NCBI GenBank assembly: GCA_020466095.1
Contig: CM035808.1
Span: forward strand, 24,820,796 to 24,884,795
DNA: 64,000 bases
Source of the DNA: Chlorops oryzae
Taxonomy: Eukaryota; Arthropoda; Insecta; Diptera; Chloropidae
Direction of reading: 5' to 3'
Every line of letters begins with the position of its first letter. The first letter of the stretch is position 1. This document shows positions 12,586-23,879 of this stretch, piece by piece. The notes beneath the pieces were generated by a model, which saw only the letters and a list, made by a program, of their open reading frames with translations, searched no databases and was not told where the DNA came from. Made by a program: the position numbers and the translations under genes.

Positions 12586-15143
12586 CCTCTTGATAAAAAT
12601 ACAGTGCTAATAATCACGTAGGTGTACCTCGGGCAAAAAGCACTTTATTCTTACACGATTCCCAAATTGTGGGCTGAAAATATTTCGATAAAAGCATTGC
12701 CCGTTTTGACGCTTTGCTTGGCAGCGCAGTATGACTGTTACTGAGAGACTTGTTGTTGAAAGGTCGATCTATTTTTATCAATCGAAATAGATTTCGATTA
12801 CTTTCACCCCGTCATATTCTTTAAAGCATAGCCTTCTTTATTGCTTTTTATACGCCAATTACTGAAAATGAGCACTTTCGACTCGAAGGCCTTTGAACCA
12901 GACGACCGTTAAGGTCAAGGTTTGCATGTTAAGCAGTGAAATTCTATCTTGAACGTATGTTGTTATTAATCACCCACGACTCTGCACTATCATGTGAGAA
13001 TGTGTTTTATGTGAACATATGTACATATGTCTGAAAACGCAAGGCTTTACCTGCAAACACACGCACAGTCCGCATGTTGAGAATTTCTATGCAGCAATTT
13101 CGATACGGCACATGCAGCAAATTACTCGAAACGAAAAGGAAAAACCCAAAAATAGCAAAATATAGAAAAAAAAAAAATAAATAAAAGGCAAGGTAAGATT
13201 TTTTTTATTTTTATTCATTTTATTCGGCTTGAGACGCGTTAGAACGAAAGCAAAAATCCTAAAAATAAAACATAATTATATCCATACAACGTCCAGAATA
13301 TTAAATGACATATCATTGATGCGGAGGTTTTCTCTAGACTAACGACATATTTACGAGCAACGAAAATTGAGCTATTCAACTGCACTCAGGCAGCTGGAGG
13401 GCGGGGATGCGTCTTGGGACTGATGAATTCATTTGGTTCATTGCAAATCGAAGTGGGTAGAAGGCGTTCTCTGTTCGCACAGCTCAAAATTAAATGAGTA
13501 TCACGGTTCATTATGCACTGGCAGCCCCCGCCTTCATCTTAAAGCCGCACCTACATGTATGCTTACATTTTACACACATTGTACATGGCTCCTGCCATGA
13601 TTCGGTTGACGTACGAATGACTATTTGAGAGTCAAAATATATGAGTTGGAAACTATGGCACAGAAGTGCTTTGCCTTTTTGGCTCTTTCGTCGCGTATTA
13701 CCACTTCCGTTTTAAGCTTTTGTTTTTCCCTTTTTTTATTGTGCTGTTGTTGTTGTGGTTGGTATTTTTCTTTCCTTCAGCAGCCGTGTTCATTCATGTG
13801 CAAGAAACTGTTTTCTCTCAACTTTTTTTGCCTCTCTTTCTTTCTTTCTACCTCTTCTCGGTTTTCAACTGGGGCATTAAAAGAGTTTTTGTGGAAAAAG
13901 CCAACCGAAGGGGAAAAATGTATTGTCAACGCTTTTTTTTTTTTGCACTTTAATGTGCAGTAGAGAAATAGTAAAAGTTTCTCTTTTTTGTGATTCTATT
14001 ATGTTTGCATCTGCCGCAACGGCCTTTGTGTGAATTTCTTGTGCAAAGAGGCTTATTTTATTCGCATAACCGTGGCTTAACTAAAAGGGATTTTTTGTTT
14101 TTTTTGCCTCACATAGGAAGGTACGTAAAAGTTTCGTTCGTTTTGTTGCTTTTTTTTTTAAGCTTTGAAGTAAGTCCTGCTCATTAGTAAGTGACATTGT
14201 GTGTAACGCACTTGTGAGGTGGTTTCACGTTTTAAGGTAGTTGAGTTATATGTATGTATGTAGGAGGAATCGCCATGTCTCCTAACTATTTCACGAAAAT
14301 ATTGTTAACGTGCTCATAAATCATATCACTGGAGAAAAAATTCTGGGAAAATATCTTGCGAGGCATAAAGACACTCAGAAAGATATGAAAACTGAAATGA
14401 GAGCGCTGTAATTTGGCAAAAACAAAATGGCGACCTAGAGTTCACAATAAGAAAATTCGTGAGGCATCCCATCGGCCAACAGTGCTTACCGTCTACAAAG
14501 TATACGAGACTGTAAGCGACTGAATATTAATAGCGAACTTCCTGCCAATAGCTTACAAAGTATACGAGATTGTAGGCAAACTGCCCACATATCATGTTGC
14601 GCTATTAACGATTTTCAAAATTTGTTCTTCAAACCTTATAAGACATCGAATTTAAGCTTAAATGTTTGATAGAAATCATTTGATCAGAATTTTGAGCTTA
14701 AATTCAATAAGCTTTTAAAGCTTATTCTATAAAATGTACTTGAAAGACTTGTGCCTTTCGAAAAGGACGGAAACTCTTTTACATTCATTATAAAAACTAC
14801 TTTTATTTTTCCACAAATTTGATGCTTTGGAGGACATCTCCTTTAACGTTCAAGTTCATTAGTCCTACGCTCAAGTAGTAAAGTCTTTGAAAATGATCTT
14901 TATGCTTCAAATAACCCCATTGAGGATAAAATGACGCACATCAAAGGGCTTTAGTTAAAAATTTTAGTCACACTAAGGAAGGATCTCGTCAAAGTACCAG
15001 AAAAGCTTTGTGCAACAAGAAATGAGATTACTTAAGGGTGCGCAGTGCTTTCTCAGAAAAACTTTTTGTAACATTAAAGGATAATAGGTTCTTATTCAAA
15101 AAAAAAAGTAAAATTTTCCTCAAAAAACAATCGCAAAAAACAA
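12586..15143. other. Gene-free DNA
   Basis: No gene is recognisable. The 112- and 95-codon frames near 13625-13963 overlap in different frames and are phenylalanine/cysteine-rich products of T-rich DNA. A short direct repeat (TACAAAGTATACGAGA) occurs near 14495 and 14556. Confidence 0.5.
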
Positions 15144-15285
15144 TAGGCCTATTCACGAGACCTCGGTATCGTGGCAAAAGTGCAAAAGTGGAAGATTTTT
15201 CATTACAAGTTGTTGTTGGAAGCCTAACAAAATTTTTACACTTTTACACTTTTGCAACGATACCGAGGTCTCGTGAATAGGCCTA
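15144..15285. mobile_element. Palindromic MITE, about 142 bp
   Basis: The arms start with TAGGCCTATTCACGAGACC at both ends in inverted orientation and extend about 45 bp, including CTCGGTATCGT and an AAAAGTG run, around a loop of about 50 bp. The arms are nearly identical, so the element is young or conserved. It has no coding capacity. A TA target duplication is possible but cannot be separated from the terminal TA of the repeat. Confidence 0.75.
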
Positions 15286-17088
15286 ATATATTTTTTTCGC
15301 AACGAAATGTATTTAAAAGGGACAAATAAGAGCTTGTCTACACACGACTCTTTTGAATCTCTGCATCGGATTTATGCTGACGTTTACAACGGACATCTTT
15401 AGAGAGCTTGATATTTTCTGAGAGGGATATTTTTTTTAAAAATAAAACCATTCTACCAACCAAAGGCTGAATGCACAGAAGGAAGAGGATCCTTATTACC
15501 TTGTTCTCAAAACAGCCCCTCATACACATCCTGTAAGAATGTGCATTATACTGTAAAATTAAGTCTTACAGAAGTGCATAAAAGAAAAGAAAGGCTTAAT
15601 ACCAGGACAAGGCTTCTTCGGGCACATGAAAGAAGCGTCTATGTAATCTGCCTTATCTCTTTCTCCTCCTATTGGCCTCTCCTCCTATTGGCCTCATCAA
15701 AAGCTTGAATAAATTCCAAATAATAAAAGTATTTTTCATATAAATCGATAAAATATGCCTATATCTTTTAATAGACTAATTTCAAGAGTCAATTCGCCAA
15801 ACTCCTTTAAATCCTTTTCGCAACAACTTCAAACGACAGTCGTTCGGAGTGAATTTCTGGTAAATTTTAATGAGCTGCCTAACATCGATGCGCCCATGTA
15901 AAATGCGGCATTGAGTAATAGTTATCAAATTATCAATTATTAGTTCTTTTGGCGGTAATTAATTTTGTGGCATTCTGCTGCCAAAACACGTCCTGGAACA
16001 TGTGAATGAGCTGCAAAAAGCTCGTTGCATAACTTTTCACGTATCCTTCGGTGCAGTCACTAATGATTTTACACTGAAAAACGACCGGCGACCTTGTATG
16101 TAAGCCATATTACATTTTAGGTTCAAATGGATGTAAATCCTATGGCCTAACGTAATGCTATAGAGGAGGAGAATTTGTAACGCCGGGGTTTTCGCATGGA
16201 TGACATAGATATTCAATTAGACTTTTTAAGCAAAAAGTGCCTTAAAATTCAAAATCTACCCATATACTTATAAAAAATGGTCTTTTTTATTGGCATCAAA
16301 GCCCTGTAATGGCTGCAAAGGCATAGCAAAGAAGCTCCATCATTCTAGGATATGGAACCGTACTTAAAATAAAACCTTTGCCAAAATAAGTTTCGCGGCA
16401 CCAAGAGTATTCGCCGAAGGTAGAAAAACATATCGATTCATGTCTTATGCCTCCGGGCATGATTTTGTTCTTCGTTATTAAGGGAGGCGCCTTTTCTTCA
16501 TTTTCTATATTGGAAAATGATGAAATATCATAATCGAAGATGACCTGAATGATAATTCTAAAAAATCCCTCGAAATTTCCCACGCACTTTTCGGCTAAAT
16601 ACTCAAGTTTTTTTCCGATTTCTCTAAATGAATGAATTAATTAGAAAATATTTCAGTTCGAAATAAAATTCCATTTTAGTTCGTCCATATGAAGAGGTAT
16701 TAATTTCTGAAATTAAAATTTCATGCGTTACTCTGCCGTCGCTATGGCAAGTCCGGAGTGTGGAACTGTTTAAAAAACAGTTTTCTTGTTTTATGACATT
16801 TGCGGGAAAGTTCTGTGGTCGGCAACAACCACATGTGGTAACTTTATTATGAATAACTTTGGCACATTTTGCTCATTTTCAATTATAGAGTTAGTAAAAT
16901 ACACAAAACACTGAAATGTTGACAATAAGAGAGAAAAAAAAAACAGATTTTTTTCAAGGAAAAGTGCCATTCTGAGAACTCAAATCATTCGGATACTTTG
17001 TATAGAAACTTTCAGACTTTAACGTACTGAATTTTCAGGTTTGTTACTTTGCGTAAACAAGTTTTTACTTTTAATAAGAGTTTGAGAT
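15286..17088. other. Gene-free DNA
   Basis: No exon or element could be supported. The 95-codon minus-strand frame at 16296-16583 shows no domain that I recognise. Confidence 0.5.
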
Positions 17089-17411
17089 TGAGGCCCCATC
17101 TACACGATGCAAGTTTTCGCTTGGCAAGTTTTAGTACTTGTGTGCAAGAACTTGCGTGACCAATCCACACGATGCTAGTAAATTTTAGCTTGCAGCTTGC
17201 TTGAAAGTAATCTAAAGATGACTTGCACGCAAGTGCTTGGGCACATAGCCACACGGCGTTACTAAAAGTTGCTTTTCAGAAGCATTTTTTTTAGAACATG
17301 TAGCTTGCCAGCTTGAAGGTTTTTACATTCAAGTAGAAGTTCTTGCCGCAAGTTTGACAGTTGGTATAAAAAATCATATTTTAACCTAAAATAGCAAAAA
17401 TGAATAAATAA

Positions 17412-17642
17412 ATAAAGAAAGTTCTAGCAGCGGTGCTCATTTTGGAAGAAATAGAAAATTATAGAAAAAAACCAAAACGAACAATTTGGGCACGCAAATT
17501 CTTTTTTAGAGGAGACATAAATCCCTTTTATGAGAATTCAATGAATGACCTATCAAATGAAGGTGAACAATTCAAAGCGCTTACATTTCACTGGTTTACC
17601 CCCAGAGCTTCCAGAGCAATGAATGCAATTTGTCCTTTATAA
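17412..17642 (+). pseudogene. Harbinger nuclease N-terminal remnant
   Basis: The frame reads through KKVLAAVLILEEIENY, a basic patch (RKKPKR) and TIWARKFF, then stops at 17640-17642. In HARBI1-type transposases the N-terminus has an alanine/leucine-rich helix with several glutamates, a basic stretch and then a W-V-R-x-W-like segment. The similarity is to that general pattern, read by eye. The DDE nuclease core is absent, so this is at most the first fifth of a transposase. Position inside GGCCCC-ended inverted repeats and the opposing MADF fragment support the call. It could instead be a chance frame; I consider the context decisive. Confidence 0.5.
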
Positions 17643-17649
17643 CCAGCTT

Positions 17650-17694
17650 TTACAAATTTGTTTTTTCGGCAATGGCTTCGTAAGCTGCCTCTTT
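17650..17694 (-). pseudogene. MADF protein remnant, C-terminal piece
   Basis: On the minus strand this reads KEAAYEAIAEKTNL followed by a stop. It continues the MADF pattern that begins at 18274: the domain typically goes from LW..S..DYK..K to a segment like EAW.EIA. The two pieces are separated only by the nested repeat, so they were one frame before that insertion. Confidence 0.6.
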
Positions 17695-18180
17695 TTATAC
17701 CTTTTCCGAAGGAAAGGGTATATTAAGTTTGGCACGGAGTATGTAACATACCCTCTAACGGTTAAAATTTGACCATGACCACCATTCGCGAAATTCGGAA
17801 AAATTTTATTTTCACTTTTTTGAATTGAGTATTTCGCAACTAGACAAAATGTCCTCTAAGGGTTAAAATTTGATCAAGACAACCATTCGCGAAATTCGCA
17901 AAAATGTGATTTTCACTATTTTGAATTGAGTATTTCGCTGCTAGACAAAATGTCCTCTAACGGTTAAAATTTGACCATGCCCACCATCCGCGAAAATTTT
18001 GTGCTTAATAATAATCTCGAGTTTGAGAAGCTTAATCGAAGTACAGATAAGGTAAAAATAGATATCCAAGCTAGAACAACGAAAACTGCAGGAATTTTTG
18101 TTAAGGTAATGTTTTAACATATTTTAGGCTGAGGAAAAGGTATGTGTGCAGTCGGCTTAGCCGATGTAAACTTTTTTACT
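17694..18180 (+). mobile_element. Mini-me-like repeat nested in the Harbinger MADF gene
   Basis: It begins with TATACCTTTTCCGAAGGAAA and GGGTATATTAAGTTTG and ends with AGGAAAAGGTATG and GGCTTAGCCGATGTAAAC. Internally a unit of about 120 bp containing CATTCGCGAAATT and CTAACGGTTAAAATTTGACC is repeated roughly three times. An inverted relative lies at about 29814-30862. The TATACC...GGGTATATTA start also resembles the repeats at 51617 and 59967. It has no coding capacity. It interrupts the MADF frame, so it is younger than the host element. Confidence 0.65.
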
Positions 18181-18184
18181 TTTT

Positions 18185-18274
18185 TTTGTAGTCCATGTGT
18201 GACTTTTGCCACAAGCACTCATTTTGCTGGTATTCTTCAGTAATTATTTCAATTTGCTCCTCTGACACAGCCAT
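18185..18274 (-). pseudogene. MADF-domain protein remnant, N-terminal piece
   Basis: The frame starts with ATG at 18274-18272 and reads MAVSEEQIEIITEEY, then a CLWQKSHMDYKKK segment. The spacing of the leading I..I, the LW pair and DYK is that of the MADF fold found in many insect DNA-binding proteins and in the second protein of PIF/Harbinger elements. The frame is broken after the lysines by the nested repeat and resumes at 17694. This is good evidence for the identity of the host transposon. Confidence 0.62.
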
Positions 18275-18735
18275 GCTGATAAAAAAAAATGCGAAAAATT
18301 TAATTCAATAAATAGCTAGCTATGAAGAAAATCACAAATATTGAAACATAGCACTCGCTACTTTCTTGAACCTGACAGTTTGTAAGCGTGCAAGTAAAAA
18401 AAATGCTTCTAGCAAATTGGAAGATTGTATTTCTACACGATCCGAATTTTCTTTAGGCAAGTTCTTGCATGGAAGTCTTGAAAAACCTGCCGCAAGTCCT
18501 TGCAAGCATTCTACACGATGCAATCTCCTTGCCAAGTACTTGCAGAAGTGACTTGCCAAGTGAAAACTTGCATCGTGTAGATGGGGCCTGAAAGTAAATT
18601 ATTTCTTCTTAGAATGCACTAAAAAAAACTGCGACGAGTATGGTCTAACTAATGGATCATTATGCGTGTAATCACCCCTTACGCCTGTGATCGCGTTCTA
18701 CTCAAGTCAATACAAATGTTCTTCTATCTCTCTAA

Positions 18736-18903
18736 GTCCTGTTCCATACTAGGTGACACTTGTCGGAGATACATTTTTTTTTTTTTTGGGAAAAGAGAGG
18801 GCCGGGGAAGAGAGAGGGATGCTGTTCTCCCTCTTCTCCAGCCGTCCCTCGCCGCCAAAACACAATGCGTCTCCGGCGGCTGTCGTCTAGTATGGAACTG
18901 GAC
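18736..18903. mobile_element. Palindromic MITE (copy 1 of 2)
   Basis: The ends read GTCCTGTTCCATACTAGG and, on the opposite strand, GTCCAGTTCCATACTAG. The arms are about 48 bp and include GGAGA.ACA, with an AGAGAGGGCCGGG-containing centre. TAA flanks both sides (18733-18735 and 18904-18906). Copy 2 lies at 56137-56300. It carries no gene; open frames crossing it come from the palindrome. Confidence 0.8.
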
Positions 18904-18906
18904 TAA

Positions 18907-19746
18907 CAGGCTTTCGCACAACTTCAGAATAAATTCATATTTAGAGGGAATAATTTATTTTGTTTCCTTTATTATTCAGGAACATTCCATTTTTGTCATC
19001 GCTACGAAGCACAATATTGCCACATTAACTTCTTTTTGTCTGACTCTACTTAGGCAAATAAATAAACTCGAAAATTTAATTAGCTTTTGTGCCTAATGAA
19101 AGAAACTTTTTCTTTTTCACTTTCCAATAATAATTCCCCCAACGAACTGAAAATCACTTATTGGCAGCACATCCATCGACAGCTTCATAAATAACTGAAT
19201 ACTCAATTGTCTTAATGGAAATTAGTATCAGTAAAAAAGTTCTTTGGCAAATTTGCATAAACCTTTTTGGCCTATCGATGCGAACAAAAGTGTTCAATAA
19301 ACATTTTTCGAAAATTAGAAATGCACTTCACGACGAGGAGTTGCCAAACAGTTTCAATTAAAAATTCAAAATATGATGGCGAGCGGAAAGTACGTTCTTG
19401 CTTTGTTCTATGAATCTTCTCTTCTTGATTCTCGTCCATGGTAATTGGAATAAATTAATAAATTCTTTTTTCTATATTCAAAATCAATCAATTTGAAATT
19501 TAACACCAATGAATTTTATATATAAAACTACCAATATAAAGTTAGCAATCTCCTCCGAAACGTCTGGATTGATTTTTTATGAAATTTTGTGTGCATATGG
19601 GATAAGTCTGAGAATCGGCCAATACATATTTTTCTTACCTCAAAGCGATTAGGATGGCCCTCAGAAGTAAGTTTTAGTTTTAGTTCGCAACGTATGAGCA
19701 ATATTATTCAACAGAACGTTACGTATACGTCTTATTTTCAAAATTA
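18907..19746. other. Gene-free AT-rich DNA
   Basis: Nothing recognisable lies between the MITE and the left target duplication of the foldback element. Confidence 0.5.
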
Positions 19747-19755
19747 AATCACTTT

Positions 19756-22700
19756 ATGTATATGAACTTAGCGAAACACTTTTTCAATTTGAATTTCTAA
19801 ACTATCCTATAATTAGCCGTTAATTAACCGTTAATTAATCGTGAAAGAAAAAAATTTACCGCTCTTTTAGTTTTTTTTTTATGCGATGTTTCGCTAAGTT
19901 CATATGAACTTAGCGGAACAAAAATTTTAAAAATATGTTTTTTGTTTCCACTTATAGCTTAATCGATGCTGTGAATTAACCGTTAATTAATCGTGAAAGA
20001 AAAAAATTTACCGCTCATCTAGTTTTTTTTTAATGCGATGTTTCGCTAATGTGGCAGCGGACTAAGCAAGCATAAACAGTAGACATGACGTTAAAAACGA
20101 CTTTTTGGAATTTCTTAGGTGGGGTGGTCTCATATTGTAGGGTTCCTCGAAAAACTTTATGGGCCAAAATTTTTTTTCTGTAGGACGACGCTTAGACGTG
20201 CCCCACGGGGGTCAAAGTTCACAAAAACCCCGCCAAATCTTACTAATGTCGCCATAACTCTGTAAGGGAGGTCAGAAAGTGGGTAAAATGTGAGAGCGAC
20301 CCCCATTAATTTTTCCCCCGTAACATTTTATCTCAACAAACTTTTCCCCTATCTCCCCTCCTTAAGGGGGCTCCCATATAAAAGTACCCTTTTTATAAAA
20401 TTGGTGCAAACCACGCACCAATGGCATAAATGGGTTAAAATGTATAACTAATCTCAACTTTTATTTTATTTTACTCATTTCACCCAAATATACTTACCCC
20501 CTATCTCCCCTCCTTAGGGGGGCCCCATACAAAATTACCTTCATTTTATCAAATTTTCATTAAAAATGGCCGTCAATAGAGTTAAACCCCTCCTAGAGAG
20601 ATGATATGTATGACCGACCCCCATTATTATTTTACCCTAAACATTTTCTTCCAACATACCTATCCTCTATCTCCCCTCCTTAGGGGGGTCTCCATACAAG
20701 ATTATAGTCCGGGAGCTAGCACGTGTTTTACCCTCCTCATAAGCGCCGCTTTCCAAATGTATCTTAAAAGACGGGGTTTTACTCGTACATCACAAAAATC
20801 GTTTGCTGCCACCTTAGAGACGAGACCGAAAGTCTCCACTACTCCTTCTACCTTTTCCCACTGTGCAACGCATTCTGTACAATGCTACACACATCCATAC
20901 GTACACAAGCTGAGGCGATACGTTGCTGGCTTTACTTGGAATTTGTTCAGAATTTTTTAACTTTGATCGACTTGCGGGGCCATTAAACGTTATCGGATCC
21001 AAACCAAACTTAAAACTTGGTTCATTGATACCAGAAACTAATATAATCTGCTCTGCGTTTTTAGGAAAACCATTTAAATTATGTCACATCTTTACAGCTC
21101 TTTGCGCTATTTATAACAGAAGTGTCTGCGAACAGACTTCAGTTGCAAACTTGTCCATTCGCTTGGCACCGCGGACTTTATCGTCCTGGCAGCAAGACTT
21201 CGCCACCTCCCACAGGTGACAGCAAATTATTTTTCGCTTAGTTAGCCATTTACCTACCACTCAGCAAAATTTCAACCGCGGCGCAGATCGCGCTTTTTTG
21301 GCCATTTTTTCACCCATTGGGGGTCGATTTTCGCCCCTTATGCCACCTCTCTGAGGTGGCAGCAAACGATTTTTGTGATGTACGACTAAAACCCCGTCTT
21401 TTAAGATACATTTGGAATGCGGCGCTTATGAGGAGGGTAAAACACGTGCTAGCTCCCGGACTATAATCTTGTATGGAGACCCCCCTAAGGAGGGGAGATA
21501 GAGGATAGGTATGTTGGAAGAAAATGTTTAGGGTAAAAAAATAATGGGGGTCGGTCATACATATCATCTCTCTAGGAGGGGTTTGACTCTATTGACGGCC
21601 ATTTTTAATGAAAATTTGATAAAATGAAGGTAATTTTGTATGGGGCCCCCCTAAGGAGGGGAGATAGGGGGTAAGTATATTTGGGTGAAATGAGTAAAAT
21701 AAAATAAAAGTTGAGATTAGTTATACATTTTAACCCATTTATGCCATTGGTGCGTGGTTTGCACCAATTTTATAAAAAGGGTACTTTTATATGGGAGCCC
21801 CCTTAAGGAGGGGAGATAGGGGAAAAGTTTGTTGAGATAAAATGTTACGGGGGAAAAATTAATGGGGGTCGCTCTCACATTTTACCCACTTTCTGACCTC
21901 CCTTACAGAGTTATGGCGACATTAGTAAGATTTGGCGGGGTTTTTGTGAACTTTGACCCCCGTGGGGCACGTCTAAGCGTCGTCCTACAGAAAAAAAATT
22001 TTGGCCCATAAAGTTTTTCGAGGAACCCTACAATATGAGACCACCCCACCTAAGAAATTCCAAAAAGTCGTTTTTAACGTCATGTCTACTGTTTATGCTT
22101 GCTTAGTCCGCTGCCACATTAGCGAAACATCGCATTAAAAAAAAACTAGATGAGCGGTAAATTTTTTTCTTTCACGATTAATTAACGGTTAATTCACAGC
22201 ATCGATTGAGCTATAAGTGGAAACAAAAAACATATTTTTAAAATTTTTGTTCCGCTAAAATCATACGAACTCAGCGAAACATCGCATAAAAAAAAAACTA
22301 GATGAGCGGTAAATTTTTTTCTTTCACGATTAATTAACGGTTAATTCACAGCATCGATTAAGCTATAAGTGGAAACAAAAAACATATTTTTAAAATTTTT
22401 GTTCCGCTAAAATCATACGAACTCAGCGAAACATCGCATAAAAAAAAAACTAGATGAGCGGTAAATTTTTTTCTTTCACGATTAATTAACGGTTAATTCA
22501 CAGCATCGATTGAGCTATAAGTGGAAACAAAAAACATATTTTTAAAATTTTTGTTCTGCTAAAATCATACGAACTCAGCGAAACATCGCATAAAAAAAAA
22601 ACTAGATGAGTGGTAAATTTTTTTCTTTCACGATTAATTAACGGTTAATTCACAGCATCGATTGAGCTATAAGTGGAAACAAAAAACATATTTTTAAAAT

Positions 22701-23324
22701 TTTTGTTCCGCTAAAATCATACGAACTCAGCGAAACATCGCATAAAAAAAAAACTAGATGAGCGGTAAATTTTTTTCTTTCACGATTAATTAACGGTTAA
22801 TTCACAGCATCGATTGAGCTATAAGTGGAAACAAAAAACATATTTTTAAAATTTTTGTTCCGCTAAAATCATACGAACTCAGCGAAACATCGCATAAAAA
22901 AAAAACTAGATGAGCGGTAAATTTTTTTCTTTCACGATTAATTAACGGTTAATTCACAGCATCGATTAAGCTATAAGTGGAAACAAAAAACATATTTTTA
23001 AAATTTTTGTTCCGCTGAGTTCATATGAACTTAGCGAAACATCGCATAAAAAAAAAACTAAAAGAGCGGTAAATTTTTTTCTTTCACGATTAATTAACGG
23101 TTAATTCACAGCATCGATTGAGCTATAAGTGGAAACAAAAAACATATTTTTAAAATTTTTGTTCCGCTAAGTTCATATGAACTTAGCGAAACATCGCATA
23201 AAAAAAAAACTAAAAGAGCGGTAAATTTTTTTCTTTCACGATTAATTAACGGTTAATTAACGGCTAATTATAGGATAGTTTAGAAATTCAAATTGAAAAA
23301 GTGTTTCGCTAAGTTCATATACAT
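19756..23324. mobile_element. Foldback (FB-like) element, 3569 bp, 9-bp target duplication
   Basis: Both ends read ATGTATATGAACTTAGCG in inverted orientation, and AATCACTTT flanks them exactly (19747-19755 and 23325-23333). A 9-bp duplication with long internally repetitive inverted arms is the hallmark of Drosophila FB elements. The left arm runs to about 20820 and the right arm from about 21347. Outer arm DNA consists of a 152-bp tandem unit: about two units on the left against about seven on the right. The inner arms (about 765 bp) hold units with CTCCCCTCCTTAGGGGGG and GACCGACCCCCATTA. The spacer, 20821-21346, shows no recognisable gene. No transposase is visible. Confidence 0.85.
22115..23324. 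repeat. 152-bp tandem repeats in the right foldback arm
   Basis: The marker GTTCCGCTAA (or its one-base variants) recurs at 22249, 22401, 22553, 22705, 22857, 23009 and 23161, exactly 152 bp apart. Each unit contains an A run, GAGCGGTAAATTTTTTTC, ACGATTAATTAACGG and AGCTATAAGTGGAAAC. Outer units differ from inner ones: the junction is a perfect palindrome built from GCTAAGTTCAT near 23165, replaced inside by GCTAAAATCATACGAACTCAGC-type variants. Confidence 0.9.
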
Positions 23325-23444
23325 AATCACTTTTCATTTGAATTTTGAAACGGTTTTTTAATTTTGGAAAAGAAAATCGTGTGTCTTTGAACTTAATGTG
23401 TAGAAGAGAGATAAAGAAGGAGTCAAATGGCGATAAAGAGACTA

Positions 23445-23870
23445 AGTAACAGACGGTGCGAAAGAGAGTGAGATAGAGAAAGGAAGAGCGAGTGACAGAG
23501 AGGGTGATGGAGCGTGAGTGAGAGGGAACGAGAGAGAGAGAGATATGAAGCGAGAGAGAGATATGGAGAATGGCGGGAATGGAAGCTTGAGAGGGAGCGA
23601 GAGAGAAAGCAAGAGAAGAAGCTAGAGAGGGAGCGAGAGAGGGAGCAAGAGTGGGCGCGAGAGAAAGCGAGCGTGAGAGAAAGAGGGAAAGGGTGCGTGA
23701 GAGAGAGCGAATGAGACGGTGTGGAAGCGAGAGAGAGAGGGAGAGGAAAAAAAAGCGAGAGAGGTAGTGTAATAGTTAGAGTGTGTCTGAGAAAGATGGA
23801 GCGTGAGCGAGGGAATACGAACGAGAAACGGCGAAAGAGGGCGAGAGTAAGAGAGAGAGGAGGAGATAAA
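23445..23870. repeat. GA-rich (GAGAGA/GCGAGA) purine tract
   Basis: More than 400 bp of almost pure purine on the plus strand is made of interspersed GAGAGAGCGAGAG-type words. The long open frames on both strands (162 codons, serine/leucine-rich on minus; 66 codons, arginine/glutamate-rich on plus) follow from the repeat and are not evidence of a gene. Confidence 0.85.
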
Positions 23871-23879
23871 TAAATTTTC

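Larger units (their letters stand above)
17092..18588. mobile_element. PIF/Harbinger-like DNA transposon, decayed, with nested insert
   Basis: The terminal inverted repeats read GGCCCCATCTACACGATGCA at both ends and continue into CTTGGCAAGT. A 3-bp TGA flanks both sides (17089-17091 and 18589-18591), which fits the 3-bp duplication typical of PIF/Harbinger. Subterminal copies of ACACGATG and CTTGCAAG-type motifs occur. Two remnants match the two-gene plan of the superfamily: a nuclease-like fragment on the plus strand (17412-17642) and an MADF-type DNA-binding fragment on the minus strand, split in two by a repeat at about 17694-18180. The element cannot be autonomous now. The class call combines visible ends with remembered family features. 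Confidence 0.75.

Noticed and set aside
13625..13963. 112- and 95-codon overlapping plus-strand frames, rich in F, L, C and S
   Set aside because: They overlap in different frames in T-rich DNA and show no domain; low-complexity chance frames.
18662..19096. 144-codon plus-strand frame
   Set aside because: It runs through the palindromic MITE at 18736-18903 and flanking AT-rich DNA; no conserved motif.
20601..21567. Two similar frames on opposite strands (119 and 85 codons) starting MICMTDPHY
   Set aside because: They are the same foldback arm DNA read from both sides, with no codon conservation beyond the DNA identity.
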